Of a stretch of 53,232 bases of DNA, positions 44,040 through 53,232 are shown piece after piece. Made by a program: the position numbers and the translations under genes. The DNA comes from Saprospiraceae bacterium (lineage in GTDB: Bacteria; Bacteroidota; Bacteroidia; Chitinophagales; Saprospiraceae): the NCBI GenBank assembly GCA_020629315.1, contig JAHDDO010000017.1, positions 34,018 to 87,249 of the forward strand. Reading direction: 5' to 3'. The notes below the pieces were generated by a model, which saw only the letters and a list, made by a program, of their open reading frames with translations, did not search any database and was not told the origin of the DNA. Numbering within the stretch: the first letter of the stretch is position 1; the number at the start of each line of letters is the position of its first letter.

Positions 44040-45077
44040 TTAGATCAGCTTTACTAAAGTGGAAAATGAGCTGTTTGTTTTTGTGGTGCGCAAAGCCTCG
44101 GCTACTCCCAGCAAATCATATCTTTTCTTTAAAATGTTCAAACCTTCACCTGATGTACTTGGGGCCCCCATTTTTGGATTTAGATTGTTAGATACCTTTA
44201 ACCAACCTTCTTCATTTACTTGGATGCTAATTTTTAGAGGCATCTTACTGGTCATACTATTGTGTTTAAAACAATTCTCCACAATAGTTTGCAAAGCCAT
44301 AGTCGGGATGTGTTTGACCAAATTTTCGTTTGGTATATCAATGTCTATCTCGACAGCGTGCTCATTCCTTTTTTTCATTAAGAAAAGATAGGCGTCTAAC
44401 ATAGCTAACTCTTCGGCTAGAGGTATGGTCTGGTTTTCGTTGTGCTTTAGGGTCTGGCGATAAAAGTCAGACAGATGTATGATAAAAGGCTCTGTATGCT
44501 CGTCCCCTTTTCTTACCATAGCTAACAATGTATTCATAGAGTTAAATAGAAAGTGAGGATCTACTTTATTCTGAAGAGCACTGAGTTGCACTTTATAGTT
44601 TTGAGTTTTTAACTGTTCTTTATCTAAATTAAGTTGTGCAATATTTTGCTGGGCTTTGAGCGCATATTGTATGACTAAAAAAAGAACACTAGCTAAAAAT
44701 AAACGCATCGATGCCGTCCAATTTAACTCAGGGTGAATATCGTTGTGAATAAAGTTTTGTAGTAAAAAAGGAATCGCTATGGCTACACAAGCAATTACGA
44801 CAAGTCCTAGAATTCTACCTGCTTTGGAATCTATTTTCCAACTGTTCCAAATAGCTAGCCATAGTATATATAAAATCGCAGCACCCGATAACCAGGTAAC
44901 AAATAGGTATACATTGTGCATACCTCCTTGCTTCAAATTAGCAAACTGCTCGTTGGTGATCATACCCAGGCCAGGAGGAATCAAGCAAATAATAACTCCT
45001 AACAGATAGTATGAATATTTACGCTGACCTGGCATGATCACTAAACTACTTAGTTTTGCGGAACTCTCTAGTGCCAT
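44040..45077 (-). CDS. LytS/YpdA-type sensor histidine kinase
   Basis: 345 residues with four membrane helices (about 20-36, 50-70, 85-105, 115-135) and a cytoplasmic His_kinase domain: phospho-histidine in KVDPHFLFNSMNTLLAM, then the ATP-binding part (TMALQTIVENCFKHNSM, GEGLNILKKRYDLLG). No periplasmic sensor domain is present. Its ATG overlaps the TAA stop of the DUF4249 gene (TAATG), a typical termination-reinitiation junction, so it is made together with the receptor. Confidence 0.9.
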   Translation of the reverse strand: MALESSAKLSSLVIMPGQRKYSYYLLGVIICLIPPGLGMITNEQFANLKQGGMHNVYLFVTWLSGAAILYILWLAIWNSWKIDSKAGRILGLVVIACVAIAIPFLLQNFIHNDIHPELNWTASMRLFLASVLFLVIQYALKAQQNIAQLNLDKEQLKTQNYKVQLSALQNKVDPHFLFNSMNTLLAMVRKGDEHTEPFIIHLSDFYRQTLKHNENQTIPLAEELAMLDAYLFLMKKRNEHAVEIDIDIPNENLVKHIPTMALQTIVENCFKHNSMTSKMPLKISIQVNEEGWLKVSNNLNPKMGAPSTSGEGLNILKKRYDLLGVAEALRTTKTNSSFSTLVKLI

Positions 45078-45874
45078 TAGAGTTGAACTGTAATTCTTGA
45101 TGCATGAAACGCTCCAAAATACCCTAAGGCGCCATTGTCAAAATTACCTTTAGGATTATATGGGGTAGTGCTGCCTCCTCCATTTCCGGCAAGGTTAGCC
45201 AACTGCAAAAAGTAATCGTAATAGGCTTTATCTGTACTTAATAGTTCAAGAGTAACTTCATCCCCCTCTTGAAAGGGCTCCATAATGGGAAAACGTTGTG
45301 GATTTCCATCGCCACGGAAGGTATCATCTACAATAGAGTAGTTGCTAACTAACAAGGTGTCATTTATATATGGTTTAACACGATAATAATTTTCTATATC
45401 TATAGGATCCATCCATTCAGGAGCCAAAATGATATTTGCATTTTCTTGACCACCTATAGGGGGTGGTCCGCCTTCTAATTGTTCTATAGATAATAGCTCG
45501 ACTGGATGAGGTATATGACTGGTGGCAGTATAGCTTTCTTCATCAATGTCTATTTGCAGTTCGACACTCTCATCAGCTACTACATTTAGGCCTTCTTGAG
45601 TGTATAGTCCATCTGCCACTTCAGACAAGACGTAATTTTCACCAGACGCTGTACTCAATATTATATTGGCATTACTAATCTTTGATGGCTCACCGTTTTC
45701 ATAAAAGTCATTAGAATAGCTCAGCAAAACATCGATTCTATTAGTAGAAGCATCTAAATTGGCTTCGATAATTACACGGGGTTCCGTAGTATTTAGGTCC
45801 AGCTCTATTACATCCTCACAAGAAAATAGAAAGAGGGCAGACAGACTGAAGAGCATATATTTTATGTATTTCAT
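45077..45874 (-). CDS. DUF4249 lipoprotein, partner of the TonB receptor
   Basis: 265 residues. Lipoprotein signal with lipobox LFLFSC and the family start CEDVIELDLNTTEPRVIIEANLDA. Further DUF4249 features: two Ig-like/beta domains (ISNANIILSTASGENYVLSEVADGLYT, YTATSHIPHPVELLSIEQL) and a glycine-rich C-terminus (LANLAGNGGGSTTPYNPKGNFDNGALGYF). DUF4249 proteins typically pair with a TonB-dependent receptor at the cell surface and are presumed substrate-binding. The gene starts 18 bp after the receptor stop. Confidence 0.88.
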   Translation of the reverse strand: MKYIKYMLFSLSALFLFSCEDVIELDLNTTEPRVIIEANLDASTNRIDVLLSYSNDFYENGEPSKISNANIILSTASGENYVLSEVADGLYTQEGLNVVADESVELQIDIDEESYTATSHIPHPVELLSIEQLEGGPPPIGGQENANIILAPEWMDPIDIENYYRVKPYINDTLLVSNYSIVDDTFRGDGNPQRFPIMEPFQEGDEVTLELLSTDKAYYDYFLQLANLAGNGGGSTTPYNPKGNFDNGALGYFGAFHASRITVQL

Positions 45875-45892
45875 TTTAATTTTTTTTTGATT

Positions 45893-48193
45893 TTAAAATT
45901 TGAAGTTCCAACTCACTGAAGGCACCACGCCAAATAGAGCTAATCTAGTAGCTTCGGAATTACCTGCAGCATTCGTATCAAAATTGATTGAGTAGGCATT
46001 CTTTCTGTCATATGCATTGTAGACAGAGAAATTAAGATCAGAGGCTGTCATTTTCGTTGCCTTGAGTTTCCATGTTAAGCCTACATCTAGTCTATGATAA
46101 TCAGGCATCCGATCTGCATTTCGATCTGTATACAGGTTTACAAGATTCCCATCTACGAAGTATTTTCCGCTAGGAAAGGTAACCGCATCACCAGTATTAT
46201 ACACCCAGCTGGCAGAAAGTGAAATCTTTGGCGTGATATCATATACACCCACAAGCGAAATATCATGTGTTCTATCCTGTCTAGCAGAGAACCATTCTCC
46301 GTCTGAAATGTCATCAAATTGGCGCTCTGATTTGCTAAGGGTGTAGCCAATCCAACCGGTAAAATCTCCTTTAGTTTTTTCAACTAAAAACTCGACTCCA
46401 TAGGCTCGACTTTGTCCGAACACTAGTTCCGCTTCGATATCCTCATTGCCAAATACATCGGCACCATCTTCAAAGTCTACAGCATTTTGACCCACTTTGT
46501 AATAGCTCTCCACGCTAAACTTATATTGGTTGTTATTAAAGTTCTTGAAATATCCTAAAGCAATTTGATCAGATAATGTTGGTTTTACCAATGTGCTGCT
46601 TGGTATCCACATATCTGTTGGCGACCCAGAAGTCGCATTGGACAAGAGATGTAAATACTGTGCATTTCTGTTATAATTAAATTTAATCGAACTCGAATTA
46701 TCTAATAAGTAGGTAGCCGAAAATCTAGGTTCTAGGTTGAGGTAATTATTATAGAACTCTCCTTTTTCATACGTGGTTTCTTCAATTACTTCATCTGCTT
46801 GATTGTATACTTTCTCAGTATACTCACCTATGTTGCTAAAGCTGCTTAGTCGTAGCCCATAGTTCAATTGTAAATTATCATTTACCTTTTGTTCATTGGA
46901 AATATACAAACCACCTTCTAAGGCAAATTGGGCATCCGCTTCACTTTGTTGCTCTCCATCAAACAAGAAGGTAGATGGTTGGAACTCATGTAATATGCCT
47001 TGCCAACCAAAACTCAAGGAATTTTTTGGATTTAGATAATAGTTGTAATCCTGTTTAAGGTTATGGTCATAGATCCCCGCTTCAAATGCGACATCTATGC
47101 CACCATTATCGATGCCAAATCCATAATCATACTTGGAGTAGATATAAGAGGTATTAGAAAACAACTTATTGTTGAATATGTGGTTCCAACGCGCAGTAAA
47201 CGTTTGATTACCCCAATCAAAACCAAAATCATCGGTTCCTAATACATCTCTTCCTAAGTAACTTGATATGTAGATTCTATCATTTTCTCCAATCTTGTAA
47301 TTTGCTTTTCCATTAAGATCATAGAAGTACAATGAAAAATCATCAAAGTCGTCAAGAAAGGGCTGGGCTACAAGATCTGCATAGGTTCGTCTCCCAGAAA
47401 CCATAATCGACCCTTTGTCTTTTACGATCGGTCCTTCTACCGTCAGTCGTGAGGATATAACGCCGATACCACCAGAGGCCTCCCAATGTTTCATATTACC
47501 ATTTCGCATGCGCACATCCATTACAGATGAACTACGACCGCCGTAATTTGCCGGAATACCACCTTTGTAGAGCTTGACGTCTTTTAAGGCATCCGAATTA
47601 AAAACTGAGAAAAAACCGAGTAGGTGAGAGGCATTGTAAACAGGTGCTTCATCTAGGAGTATTAAATTCTGATCAGCATCGCCGCCTCTTACAAAAAAGC
47701 CACTACTCCCTTCCGAACTGGCACTAACACCTGGAAGCAATTGCATCGTTTTTAGGATATCTTGTTCACCAAAAATCACAGGAATTTTCTTGATTTCTTT
47801 TACATCTAGGCTGACTACACTCATTTCATTCTTTGTAACATTATCATCTTCAGACGTACTAGTAATAACGACTTCCTCTAGTTGCGCTGACCCGGTACCT
47901 AACTCTACATCTTTTGTCATGTCTCCCGTAAGTTGGATTTGGAAGACTTGACTTTCATATCCTACATAGGAATATTGGATGGTATATTCACCTGCGGGTA
48001 AAGAGAGTGAATAAAATCCATAGAGATTGGTAGTTACACCTGCATTGCCTCCTTCGATAGCAACGGTTGCATACAAAAGTTCTTCTCCAGAATCAGCATC
48101 TCTTAAGTGACCACTTAGGGTATATTCTTGCCCTAATACCATGGAAGCTGCAAAGGCTAATAGTAGGGTCAGTATGGTGTTTTTCAATTTCAT
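45893..48193 (-). CDS. TonB-dependent receptor of the DUF4249-linked type
   Basis: 766 residues: signal peptide (ILTLLLAFAASMVLGQ); carboxypeptidase-regulatory-like domain (YTLSGHLRDADSGEELLYATVAIEGG, about 24-108); plug (GEQDILKTMQLLPGVSASSEGSSGFFVRGGDADQNLILLDEAPVYNASHLLGFFSVFN); barrel to the end (SWNFKF, terminal Phe). First gene of the four-gene operon with DUF4249, LytS-like kinase and LytTR regulator. The substrate is unknown; pairing with DUF4249 instead of SusD argues against polysaccharide uptake. Confidence 0.9.
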   Translation of the reverse strand: MKLKNTILTLLLAFAASMVLGQEYTLSGHLRDADSGEELLYATVAIEGGNAGVTTNLYGFYSLSLPAGEYTIQYSYVGYESQVFQIQLTGDMTKDVELGTGSAQLEEVVITSTSEDDNVTKNEMSVVSLDVKEIKKIPVIFGEQDILKTMQLLPGVSASSEGSSGFFVRGGDADQNLILLDEAPVYNASHLLGFFSVFNSDALKDVKLYKGGIPANYGGRSSSVMDVRMRNGNMKHWEASGGIGVISSRLTVEGPIVKDKGSIMVSGRRTYADLVAQPFLDDFDDFSLYFYDLNGKANYKIGENDRIYISSYLGRDVLGTDDFGFDWGNQTFTARWNHIFNNKLFSNTSYIYSKYDYGFGIDNGGIDVAFEAGIYDHNLKQDYNYYLNPKNSLSFGWQGILHEFQPSTFLFDGEQQSEADAQFALEGGLYISNEQKVNDNLQLNYGLRLSSFSNIGEYTEKVYNQADEVIEETTYEKGEFYNNYLNLEPRFSATYLLDNSSSIKFNYNRNAQYLHLLSNATSGSPTDMWIPSSTLVKPTLSDQIALGYFKNFNNNQYKFSVESYYKVGQNAVDFEDGADVFGNEDIEAELVFGQSRAYGVEFLVEKTKGDFTGWIGYTLSKSERQFDDISDGEWFSARQDRTHDISLVGVYDITPKISLSASWVYNTGDAVTFPSGKYFVDGNLVNLYTDRNADRMPDYHRLDVGLTWKLKATKMTASDLNFSVYNAYDRKNAYSINFDTNAAGNSEATRLALFGVVPSVSWNFKF

Positions 48194-48511
48194 TTCTTTA
48201 AAATTTTGATCAATGATGAATCAAAGATGCAAGGGATAAAGATGAAATTCAGAAATAGCCACTTGAACTGAACAAAAGGGAAGCTGAGTTGAACATGTAT
48301 AATAACTTGAGCTAGAAAATAGTGTCCTTGTCGCAAGGATATAGTAAGGGAAAGTCCTATTAATAGCTTTTTTGGATCGAGGAGTGAAATGAAAATGGAG
48401 CTGGAAATGCCTACCTATAGTCAGACCTATTTCCGATGTGATCGAGTGTCACCTAATAAAAAAGGGGCCACCTTACGGCAGCCCCTCACTTATTGATTTA
48501 TTAAAATCATC
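48194..48511. other. Intergenic region between receptor operon and adhesin gene
   Basis: No gene was seen in this 318-bp stretch. It holds a perfect 6-bp hairpin TCCTTG-tcg-CAAGGA at 48325-48339, an imperfect -7-like element for the receptor operon (CATCTTTG, minus strand, about 25 bp before the start at 48193), and the terminator at 48457-48485. Confidence 0.5.
48457..48485 (-). terminator. Rho-independent terminator after the giant adhesin gene
   Basis: Minus strand: GGGGCTGCC-GTAA-GGTGGCCCC, a 9-bp stem (two G-U pairs) with a GNRA-type tetraloop, followed by TTTTTT. It lies 27 bp past the stop codon at 48512. Confidence 0.85.
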
Positions 48512-51500
48512 TTAGTCTATGAACATCATTCGCTTAGTCGCTGAATGGTCATCAGTCTCTAGTGTGTAGAACCACATTCCTGCAGAAGGAATGTCATCAG
48601 CAGATACCGAAATGGTGTGCTTTCCTTTACTGTAATAAGCAGTAATTTGTTTCACTACTTTTCCGGTAACATCATAGATGCTCAAATTAGCTTGGCCATC
48701 TTGTGGAAGGACAAAACTGATTTGTGTAGCATTCTTAGCTGGATTCGGTACGTTCTGGAATAAGGCAAATACCTCATTATCATTGTTTCCGAATACAAGT
48801 TCAATATCGTTTACATCGTAGTAATCGCCTACGTAAGCCTCACTACGAGTTACTGTAGAATTCAATGTCAATGAGCTAGATAAACTAGTTTCTTCTGTAG
48901 CTTCAAAAATGAAGTTGAAGATGGTTCCGTCTATGCTTGCTGCATCGATATCATTCCAACTAAATGTGCTTATGTTGTCATTGATCATTGCAAAGTTTCC
49001 TGACGAAATCGTCATACCTTCACCTTCGATCGCTAACAATCGTAAGCCATCATGTTGTACTGTAAATTGAAGTCCTGCAAGATCATGTGCTTCAGTCAAT
49101 CGTACAGGTACCGTAAATCGCTCTCCGGCTTGGAACATTCTATCCTCTACGGCTAGCTCAATAGCAGCACCTCTAGTATCAGCCTCACCCTGCGCATCTA
49201 AGATGACTGTGTTATTTACATCACCGACTTTTACGGCAATGAAATCCTCATTCATCATATTGCTATTTAGATCCTCTACCATTACATGGTCATTGATTGG
49301 CCATGGTGATGGATAATCTAACTGCTGAGCTGCTTCTACAAATACCCAACTATCACTATTCGGGAACTCCTCAGTTATACCTAGAATTAGCTGTCTAATC
49401 GTAACTAAATCCTGTGCAGAAATCTTCTCGTCTCCAGTAGCATCAGCCGCTAAGATCTTATAGGCAGACTCAAGACCTTGAAGTCCCAAGATGTGCTTTT
49501 GGATCAAAACGATATCTACAGTAGAAACACCATTTCTGTAGTCATCATTCTTTACACCTTCTACCATATAGTCTGTACCTACAGCGTTATCGCCAAAGGC
49601 ATAGTGACCATCTGCATCTGTCATCTGTGTCAATGGATAGTTCGGTGTATTATTATCAATTGTGATCTCAACATCTTGCATAACGATGCCATCTTCAGTA
49701 AAGACATCACCGGCAATCATACGAGATGCACCACCTGTACTTCCATTACAGAAATCGCCATTGTCTACAAGAGTCAAGGTAACCGAACAAAAATCCGAAT
49801 TGCCTTTCTCATCCCAAACGTACATATCGACTGAGATAACACCATCTGCAGAATTGTTCAAATCATCACAATCAAAGGTCATTGCAGAGCAACCTAATGA
49901 AGCGATAAAATCTGGATCTTCTTCTGGAGGTGTACTTGTAAAGGTGTATCTAAGATCTTCCATCTCACTACAGTTATCAAAACTACCTAGGTTAAAGTCG
50001 CAAGCCCAAAGAGCTACTTCGCCATTATCCATTAAGGCAGATGAGATATTTACACAATAAGGTGTAGGTGATAATTTATCTACTACCATAAGATCTTGAG
50101 TACATGTCGTAACATTACCACATCCATCACTAGCCTTCCAGATCACTCGGTGAGTAATCATAGAACCAGCAATATCTTCAGGAATAGTAATTTTTACTTC
50201 CTCACCAGGTGTGGTTGGTGCGATATAGTAATCTGATGTCGGTCCGTAGTCGGTACGCCATTCGTGATCGATAGTCCAGTCACCCCAAAGGTCTAACTGT
50301 ACCACCCACTTGATCCAATTACTTGGACACTCTCCTTCGTCAGAAGCCATCTGCGTTAGCATTGGTTCGACGATCTCACAAATTACACCATCTTCGTCCA
50401 CATCATCTACATCATTAGCTTCTAGCATAATCGGTTCGCAACTTGCAAATTCAGGTTTTTGGAAATCCTGGATCTTGATTACCTGAGTGTGATGCATATA
50501 TCCATCTTCAAAACCTGGGTAATCTGGACTACCTGGTTCATACGTACACCAGTTAATCACGGTCCAGTGATTTAAGACCTTGTAACAAGCGCCTTCCTCA
50601 AAATAGAAAGTATCTGTGTCTAGGTTGTATGCCATTTGATCACAAGGACCTGCATCCCACCATGGGTGACCATCCATCACCTCATCCGTACAATCTATTT
50701 CATCATCTTCAGGGAAATATATCGTAATATCTCCTGGATCAACACCCTCTTTATAAATAGTTTGTATGCACGAGATATCAGGTCTCGATACTACATACCA
50801 TTGTCGTTTTACATATCCACCGCCGCAGCCATCAATATGTCTTTCAATATCTTTGTAATCTGTTAACAGATCACTGCAACTTGCAAAAGCTGTTGCCTTT
50901 CCGACTAGATCAAGGTCATCGCAATCTTCTTCACAACCGATTTCAATGTCTGGGGGACATGTTATTACAGGAGTTAGCTTGTCTTCAAGTCTGACATAAG
51001 ACCATGTTTCGTTGTAATTATCACCTTCAGTGCCAAATACACCATCCATGTCTCCATCATCCCAAACACGTAACCATACTTTAATTAAAGCATAGTCATA
51101 GTATCCATCACCATCTTCATCGACTGCATTTTCGTCGAGGTCATTGCAACAGAATTTAACAAACTCACCACCGTCCTCATCATTATTGTCGTCGTGTGGA
51201 TGTCCGTCGTCGTTATAGCTTAGGTTGTCATCAATGTCACATGCGTCACTTTCTCTTCGCACTTCTAAGTGAACATCAGAGCAACCGTCATAGGAACCAT
51301 TATCAACATTCCAGGCAAATAACTTTGCTATGCCTTCGCCTCCGGGGCCTGAGGTCAGTGAAATAACTATGTCCTGCTTTGAAACAGCTACAGGGGGGGT
51401 ATTATCCTGAATAGTAACGGTCACTTCTTGAGCGGTTACGTTACCACAACAATCTTCACCTTTATAGATGAAGGTATGTTCGCCTTTTTCCAATTGCCAC

Positions 51501-52813
51501 GCTACCCATCCGAGGTCATCATCGTAGTCTACTGGCAATCCGTATTCATCACATACAGACCATGTTGTATAGTCACTACACTTGTCATTCAAGTGCTCAG
51601 GGGCTGGGAAATCTACATTCGCCCAGCAATTCCATGGATCTACGCTTACAGAGAAGTCGTTAACATCCATGTTAGGCCCGTCTTGATCAGCATTAATAAT
51701 GACCTGGCTAAGTTCAGCCGTCTCACCATTACACCAATCATAGACTGTCCAAGTTCTTAGGTACTTACCCATACCTGGACAAGCATCTTCACCACATACC
51801 GGAATGAAAACATCATTGTATACCGTAGCAGTATTACAAACATCATCATTGAGTGGCTTAAAGAATGCATGAAAGAAATCATCGAAATACACATGCGGAT
51901 AAGCAAATAGATCAGCATAGTGATCCGCCGCTTCCTCAGCAAAGGCTATATCCTCATCCGAAGGATCAGGATTTCCATAAAGGAAATATTCGACAAGTTG
52001 TTCATAGGCATAATCTCTTACTGACTCAGGATCTACATCTGATCCACAAGGCAGATAGATTTTGCCATCTTCACCTACAGGTTCTACTAATGGAGCTGCT
52101 ACCAAACTAACATCGATTAGTGGGACTAGGTAGTAGCCAGACACAGTAGTGCTGTTTTCACAAGCATCTGTAAAGGTGAAATCAATTCGGATTTCTTGAT
52201 CCTCGCAAGTGCCTCCATCTAGCATATGTACTTGTACGGATCGTTCTAGATCTCCGTAGGCAGTACAGTTATCCCCTACATATGGAGTGGGCACTAAACC
52301 TGGATTTTCATCCAAAAATTCAATTGAAGATAGATCTGATAACTCATCGCAAGTGATCCATAATGGACACGGATTATCCGGGTCATCACAGACATTGTCA
52401 AATAGAGTCGGTGCGATCTTGTCTTCAACAGTAACTGTACCCCAACAAGAGTTGGGATTCGGCACATTGATCTCTCGTACGGACGCAATGTATTCTCCTT
52501 TTTCAGAAAGTGTGATCGTTCCGGCAGGGTAGCCAGGTACTGAACCATCATTGACTGGGTAGTCAGCGATTTCTAGTACATAATGATCCTCCAACACTAT
52601 TGATGGATCTTCACCTTCCAAAACCATTGCGAGTGTAACGTTGACTTCACAATCATCATTAACGGATGCGTTAATACTGTTGTTACAAGCCATTGAGATA
52701 AGAGCCGTAGGACTGTTTTCAGCATGAACATTTGTTCCCATTAACATGCTGAAAAACAAGGACATTACCCATATAGGTAACGCCCCGATTTTTGTAAAAT
52801 CGGTTCTTAACAT
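48512..52813 (-). CDS. Giant T9SS-exported adhesin-like protein with dockerin- and cohesin-like parts
   Basis: About 1430 residues. The signal peptide ends near NVHAEN; an upstream ATG at 52861 adds 16 residues, and the one at 52813 fits a signal better. The bulk (to about 1050) consists of cysteine-rich Ig-like units with repeated phrases such as VTVEDKIAPTLFDN, VTIQDNTPPVAVSK and MVVDKLSPTPYCV, plus an acidic, Asp-rich, EF-hand-like stretch (DEDGDGYYDY, DDGDMDGVFG). Then follow (residue numbers counted from 52861) an SdrD-like domain (GDVFTEDGIVMQDVEITIDN), a dockerin-like repeat pair about 1107-1165 (VSTVDIVLIQKHILG, ADATGDEKISAQDLVTIRQLILG), a cohesin-like beta domain about 1230-1357, and a T9SS type A domain at the end (NVPNPAKNATQISF). 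A calcium-binding surface adhesin is the likely role. Confidence 0.87.
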   Translation of the reverse strand: MLRTDFTKIGALPIWVMSLFFSMLMGTNVHAENSPTALISMACNNSINASVNDDCEVNVTLAMVLEGEDPSIVLEDHYVLEIADYPVNDGSVPGYPAGTITLSEKGEYIASVREINVPNPNSCWGTVTVEDKIAPTLFDNVCDDPDNPCPLWITCDELSDLSSIEFLDENPGLVPTPYVGDNCTAYGDLERSVQVHMLDGGTCEDQEIRIDFTFTDACENSTTVSGYYLVPLIDVSLVAAPLVEPVGEDGKIYLPCGSDVDPESVRDYAYEQLVEYFLYGNPDPSDEDIAFAEEAADHYADLFAYPHVYFDDFFHAFFKPLNDDVCNTATVYNDVFIPVCGEDACPGMGKYLRTWTVYDWCNGETAELSQVIINADQDGPNMDVNDFSVSVDPWNCWANVDFPAPEHLNDKCSDYTTWSVCDEYGLPVDYDDDLGWVAWQLEKGEHTFIYKGEDCCGNVTAQEVTVTIQDNTPPVAVSKQDIVISLTSGPGGEGIAKLFAWNVDNGSYDGCSDVHLEVRRESDACDIDDNLSYNDDGHPHDDNNDEDGGEFVKFCCNDLDENAVDEDGDGYYDYALIKVWLRVWDDGDMDGVFGTEGDNYNETWSYVRLEDKLTPVITCPPDIEIGCEEDCDDLDLVGKATAFASCSDLLTDYKDIERHIDGCGGGYVKRQWYVVSRPDISCIQTIYKEGVDPGDITIYFPEDDEIDCTDEVMDGHPWWDAGPCDQMAYNLDTDTFYFEEGACYKVLNHWTVINWCTYEPGSPDYPGFEDGYMHHTQVIKIQDFQKPEFASCEPIMLEANDVDDVDEDGVICEIVEPMLTQMASDEGECPSNWIKWVVQLDLWGDWTIDHEWRTDYGPTSDYYIAPTTPGEEVKITIPEDIAGSMITHRVIWKASDGCGNVTTCTQDLMVVDKLSPTPYCVNISSALMDNGEVALWACDFNLGSFDNCSEMEDLRYTFTSTPPEEDPDFIASLGCSAMTFDCDDLNNSADGVISVDMYVWDEKGNSDFCSVTLTLVDNGDFCNGSTGGASRMIAGDVFTEDGIVMQDVEITIDNNTPNYPLTQMTDADGHYAFGDNAVGTDYMVEGVKNDDYRNGVSTVDIVLIQKHILGLQGLESAYKILAADATGDEKISAQDLVTIRQLILGITEEFPNSDSWVFVEAAQQLDYPSPWPINDHVMVEDLNSNMMNEDFIAVKVGDVNNTVILDAQGEADTRGAAIELAVEDRMFQAGERFTVPVRLTEAHDLAGLQFTVQHDGLRLLAIEGEGMTISSGNFAMINDNISTFSWNDIDAASIDGTIFNFIFEATEETSLSSSLTLNSTVTRSEAYVGDYYDVNDIELVFGNNDNEVFALFQNVPNPAKNATQISFVLPQDGQANLSIYDVTGKVVKQITAYYSKGKHTISVSADDIPSAGMWFYTLETDDHSATKRMMFID

Positions 52814-52861
52814 GGGAAATAAGTTTTGGTTATTAATAAAGTATTTTGTTCCTCCCCGCAT

Positions 52862-53232
52862 TCGAGGATGATTGTTCAGATCATTAAAGGGAATAAATAC
52901 TTAAGAGGGGATTAAGTTATTGTTCAGATAACCTCTGCCACAAATATAGAAGGCCGACTTGCGCGGTGTATTTTTTTGTTGGGGTAATTATCAGATTAAT
53001 TATTCTATAATGTCTTTTGTATAAGTATGTGGGTAGAGAAGCTGGGCGACTGCGCTGATCCAAACTTCAAATATAGCAGGCAATCTAATCTAAATGATCA
53101 GCTCACCAGGTCATTTCAGGCTTCCCGATGTGAAATCGGGATCTAGCGACCGGTCCTTCAGCATTCTGCCTTCGGACTGCCAGCAAAGCTGGCACCTTGT
53201 CTACCCTTGTCGCAAAGAAAGGTGTTAGGTAG
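52862..53232. other. Non-coding, hairpin-rich end of the window
   Basis: No supported gene. After a plain AT-rich part (52862-53110), the last 110 bp are more GC-rich and hold CCCGAT-gtgaa-ATCGGG at 53124-53140 and TGCCAGC-aaa-GCTGGCA at 53178-53194, both perfect stems. No T-run follows. The style resembles the hairpin cluster at 35579-35703. The upstream regulatory region of the adhesin gene should lie in 52814-52950; no clear -7 element was recognised. Confidence 0.5.

Noticed and set aside
48326-48336. 11-mer CCTTGTCGCAA shared with 53205-53215
   Set aside because: Too short and the flanks differ; not enough to call a repeat family without a genome-wide search.
49478-50060. Rightward frames inside the giant adhesin gene
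   Set aside because: Antisense shadows of a gene whose domains and terminator are clear.

Overview
The window comes from an AT-rich genome of the phylum Bacteroidota, probably class Saprospiria (class-level placement is inference). Signs seen in the sequence: type IX secretion (T9SS) C-terminal sorting domains, TonB-dependent receptors (one paired with a DUF4249 lipoprotein), the Bacteroidota-type fused GlmU-like protein, CruF/CrtA-type carotenoid genes, a TAnnTTTG-type -7 promoter element, and several TTG/GTG starts. No rRNA, tRNA, CRISPR array or complete insertion sequence was seen.

Layout. 0.1-1.1 kb: a small outer-membrane lipoprotein and an unknown small protein. 1.2-5.3 kb: a tight polyamine operon (arginine decarboxylase, agmatinase, a DUF155/RMND1-like membrane protein, a deoxyhypusine-synthase-like protein). 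5.4-8.4 kb: a coiled-coil outer-membrane protein and a small membrane-anchored protein. 8.4-19.1 kb: a stress island. It holds a stressosome-type switch (STAS protein; RsbT-like kinase fused to RsbX-like phosphatase), a NarL-type two-component pair, an MscS channel, an OmpA-like protein, a CPA2 antiporter, two tandem universal stress proteins, a CBS protein, a Y1 (HUH) transposase-like protein, a patatin and a DksA-like protein. Four transcription units here carry the same 15-bp palindrome, TAGGTAAATTACCTA or a one-base variant. In each, a -7-like hexamer lies at the same distance downstream, and two units also share an identical 12-mer at identical spacing. This looks like one undescribed regulon controlled from its own switch operon, and it is the main discovery candidate.

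19.2-23.7 kb: CorA, then a three-gene operon of an AstE/AspA-type zinc hydrolase and two ATP-grasp ligases, probably making an unknown peptide-like metabolite. 23.9-29.8 kb: a serine hydrolase, small envelope proteins, a YdeI-like protein ending in a CDGSH iron-sulfur motif, a spermidine-synthase-fold methyltransferase, a GlmU-like protein, ribosomal protein L31 and YraN. 29.9-36.9 kb: sugar-phosphate enzymes (Pgi/Pmi, Fbp, a PfkB kinase) with an SH3 protein, a TonB receptor and a CAP protein.

37-43.2 kb: a T9SS-exported protein that seems to start at ATT, a carotenoid end-group cluster (CrtI/CrtD-like, CruF, CrtA) and a T9SS-exported CotH-family protein. 43.3-48.2 kb: an operon of TonB receptor, DUF4249 lipoprotein, LytS-like kinase and LytTR regulator. 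48.5-52.8 kb: one giant T9SS-exported adhesin-like protein. The last 0.4 kb is hairpin-rich and non-coding.
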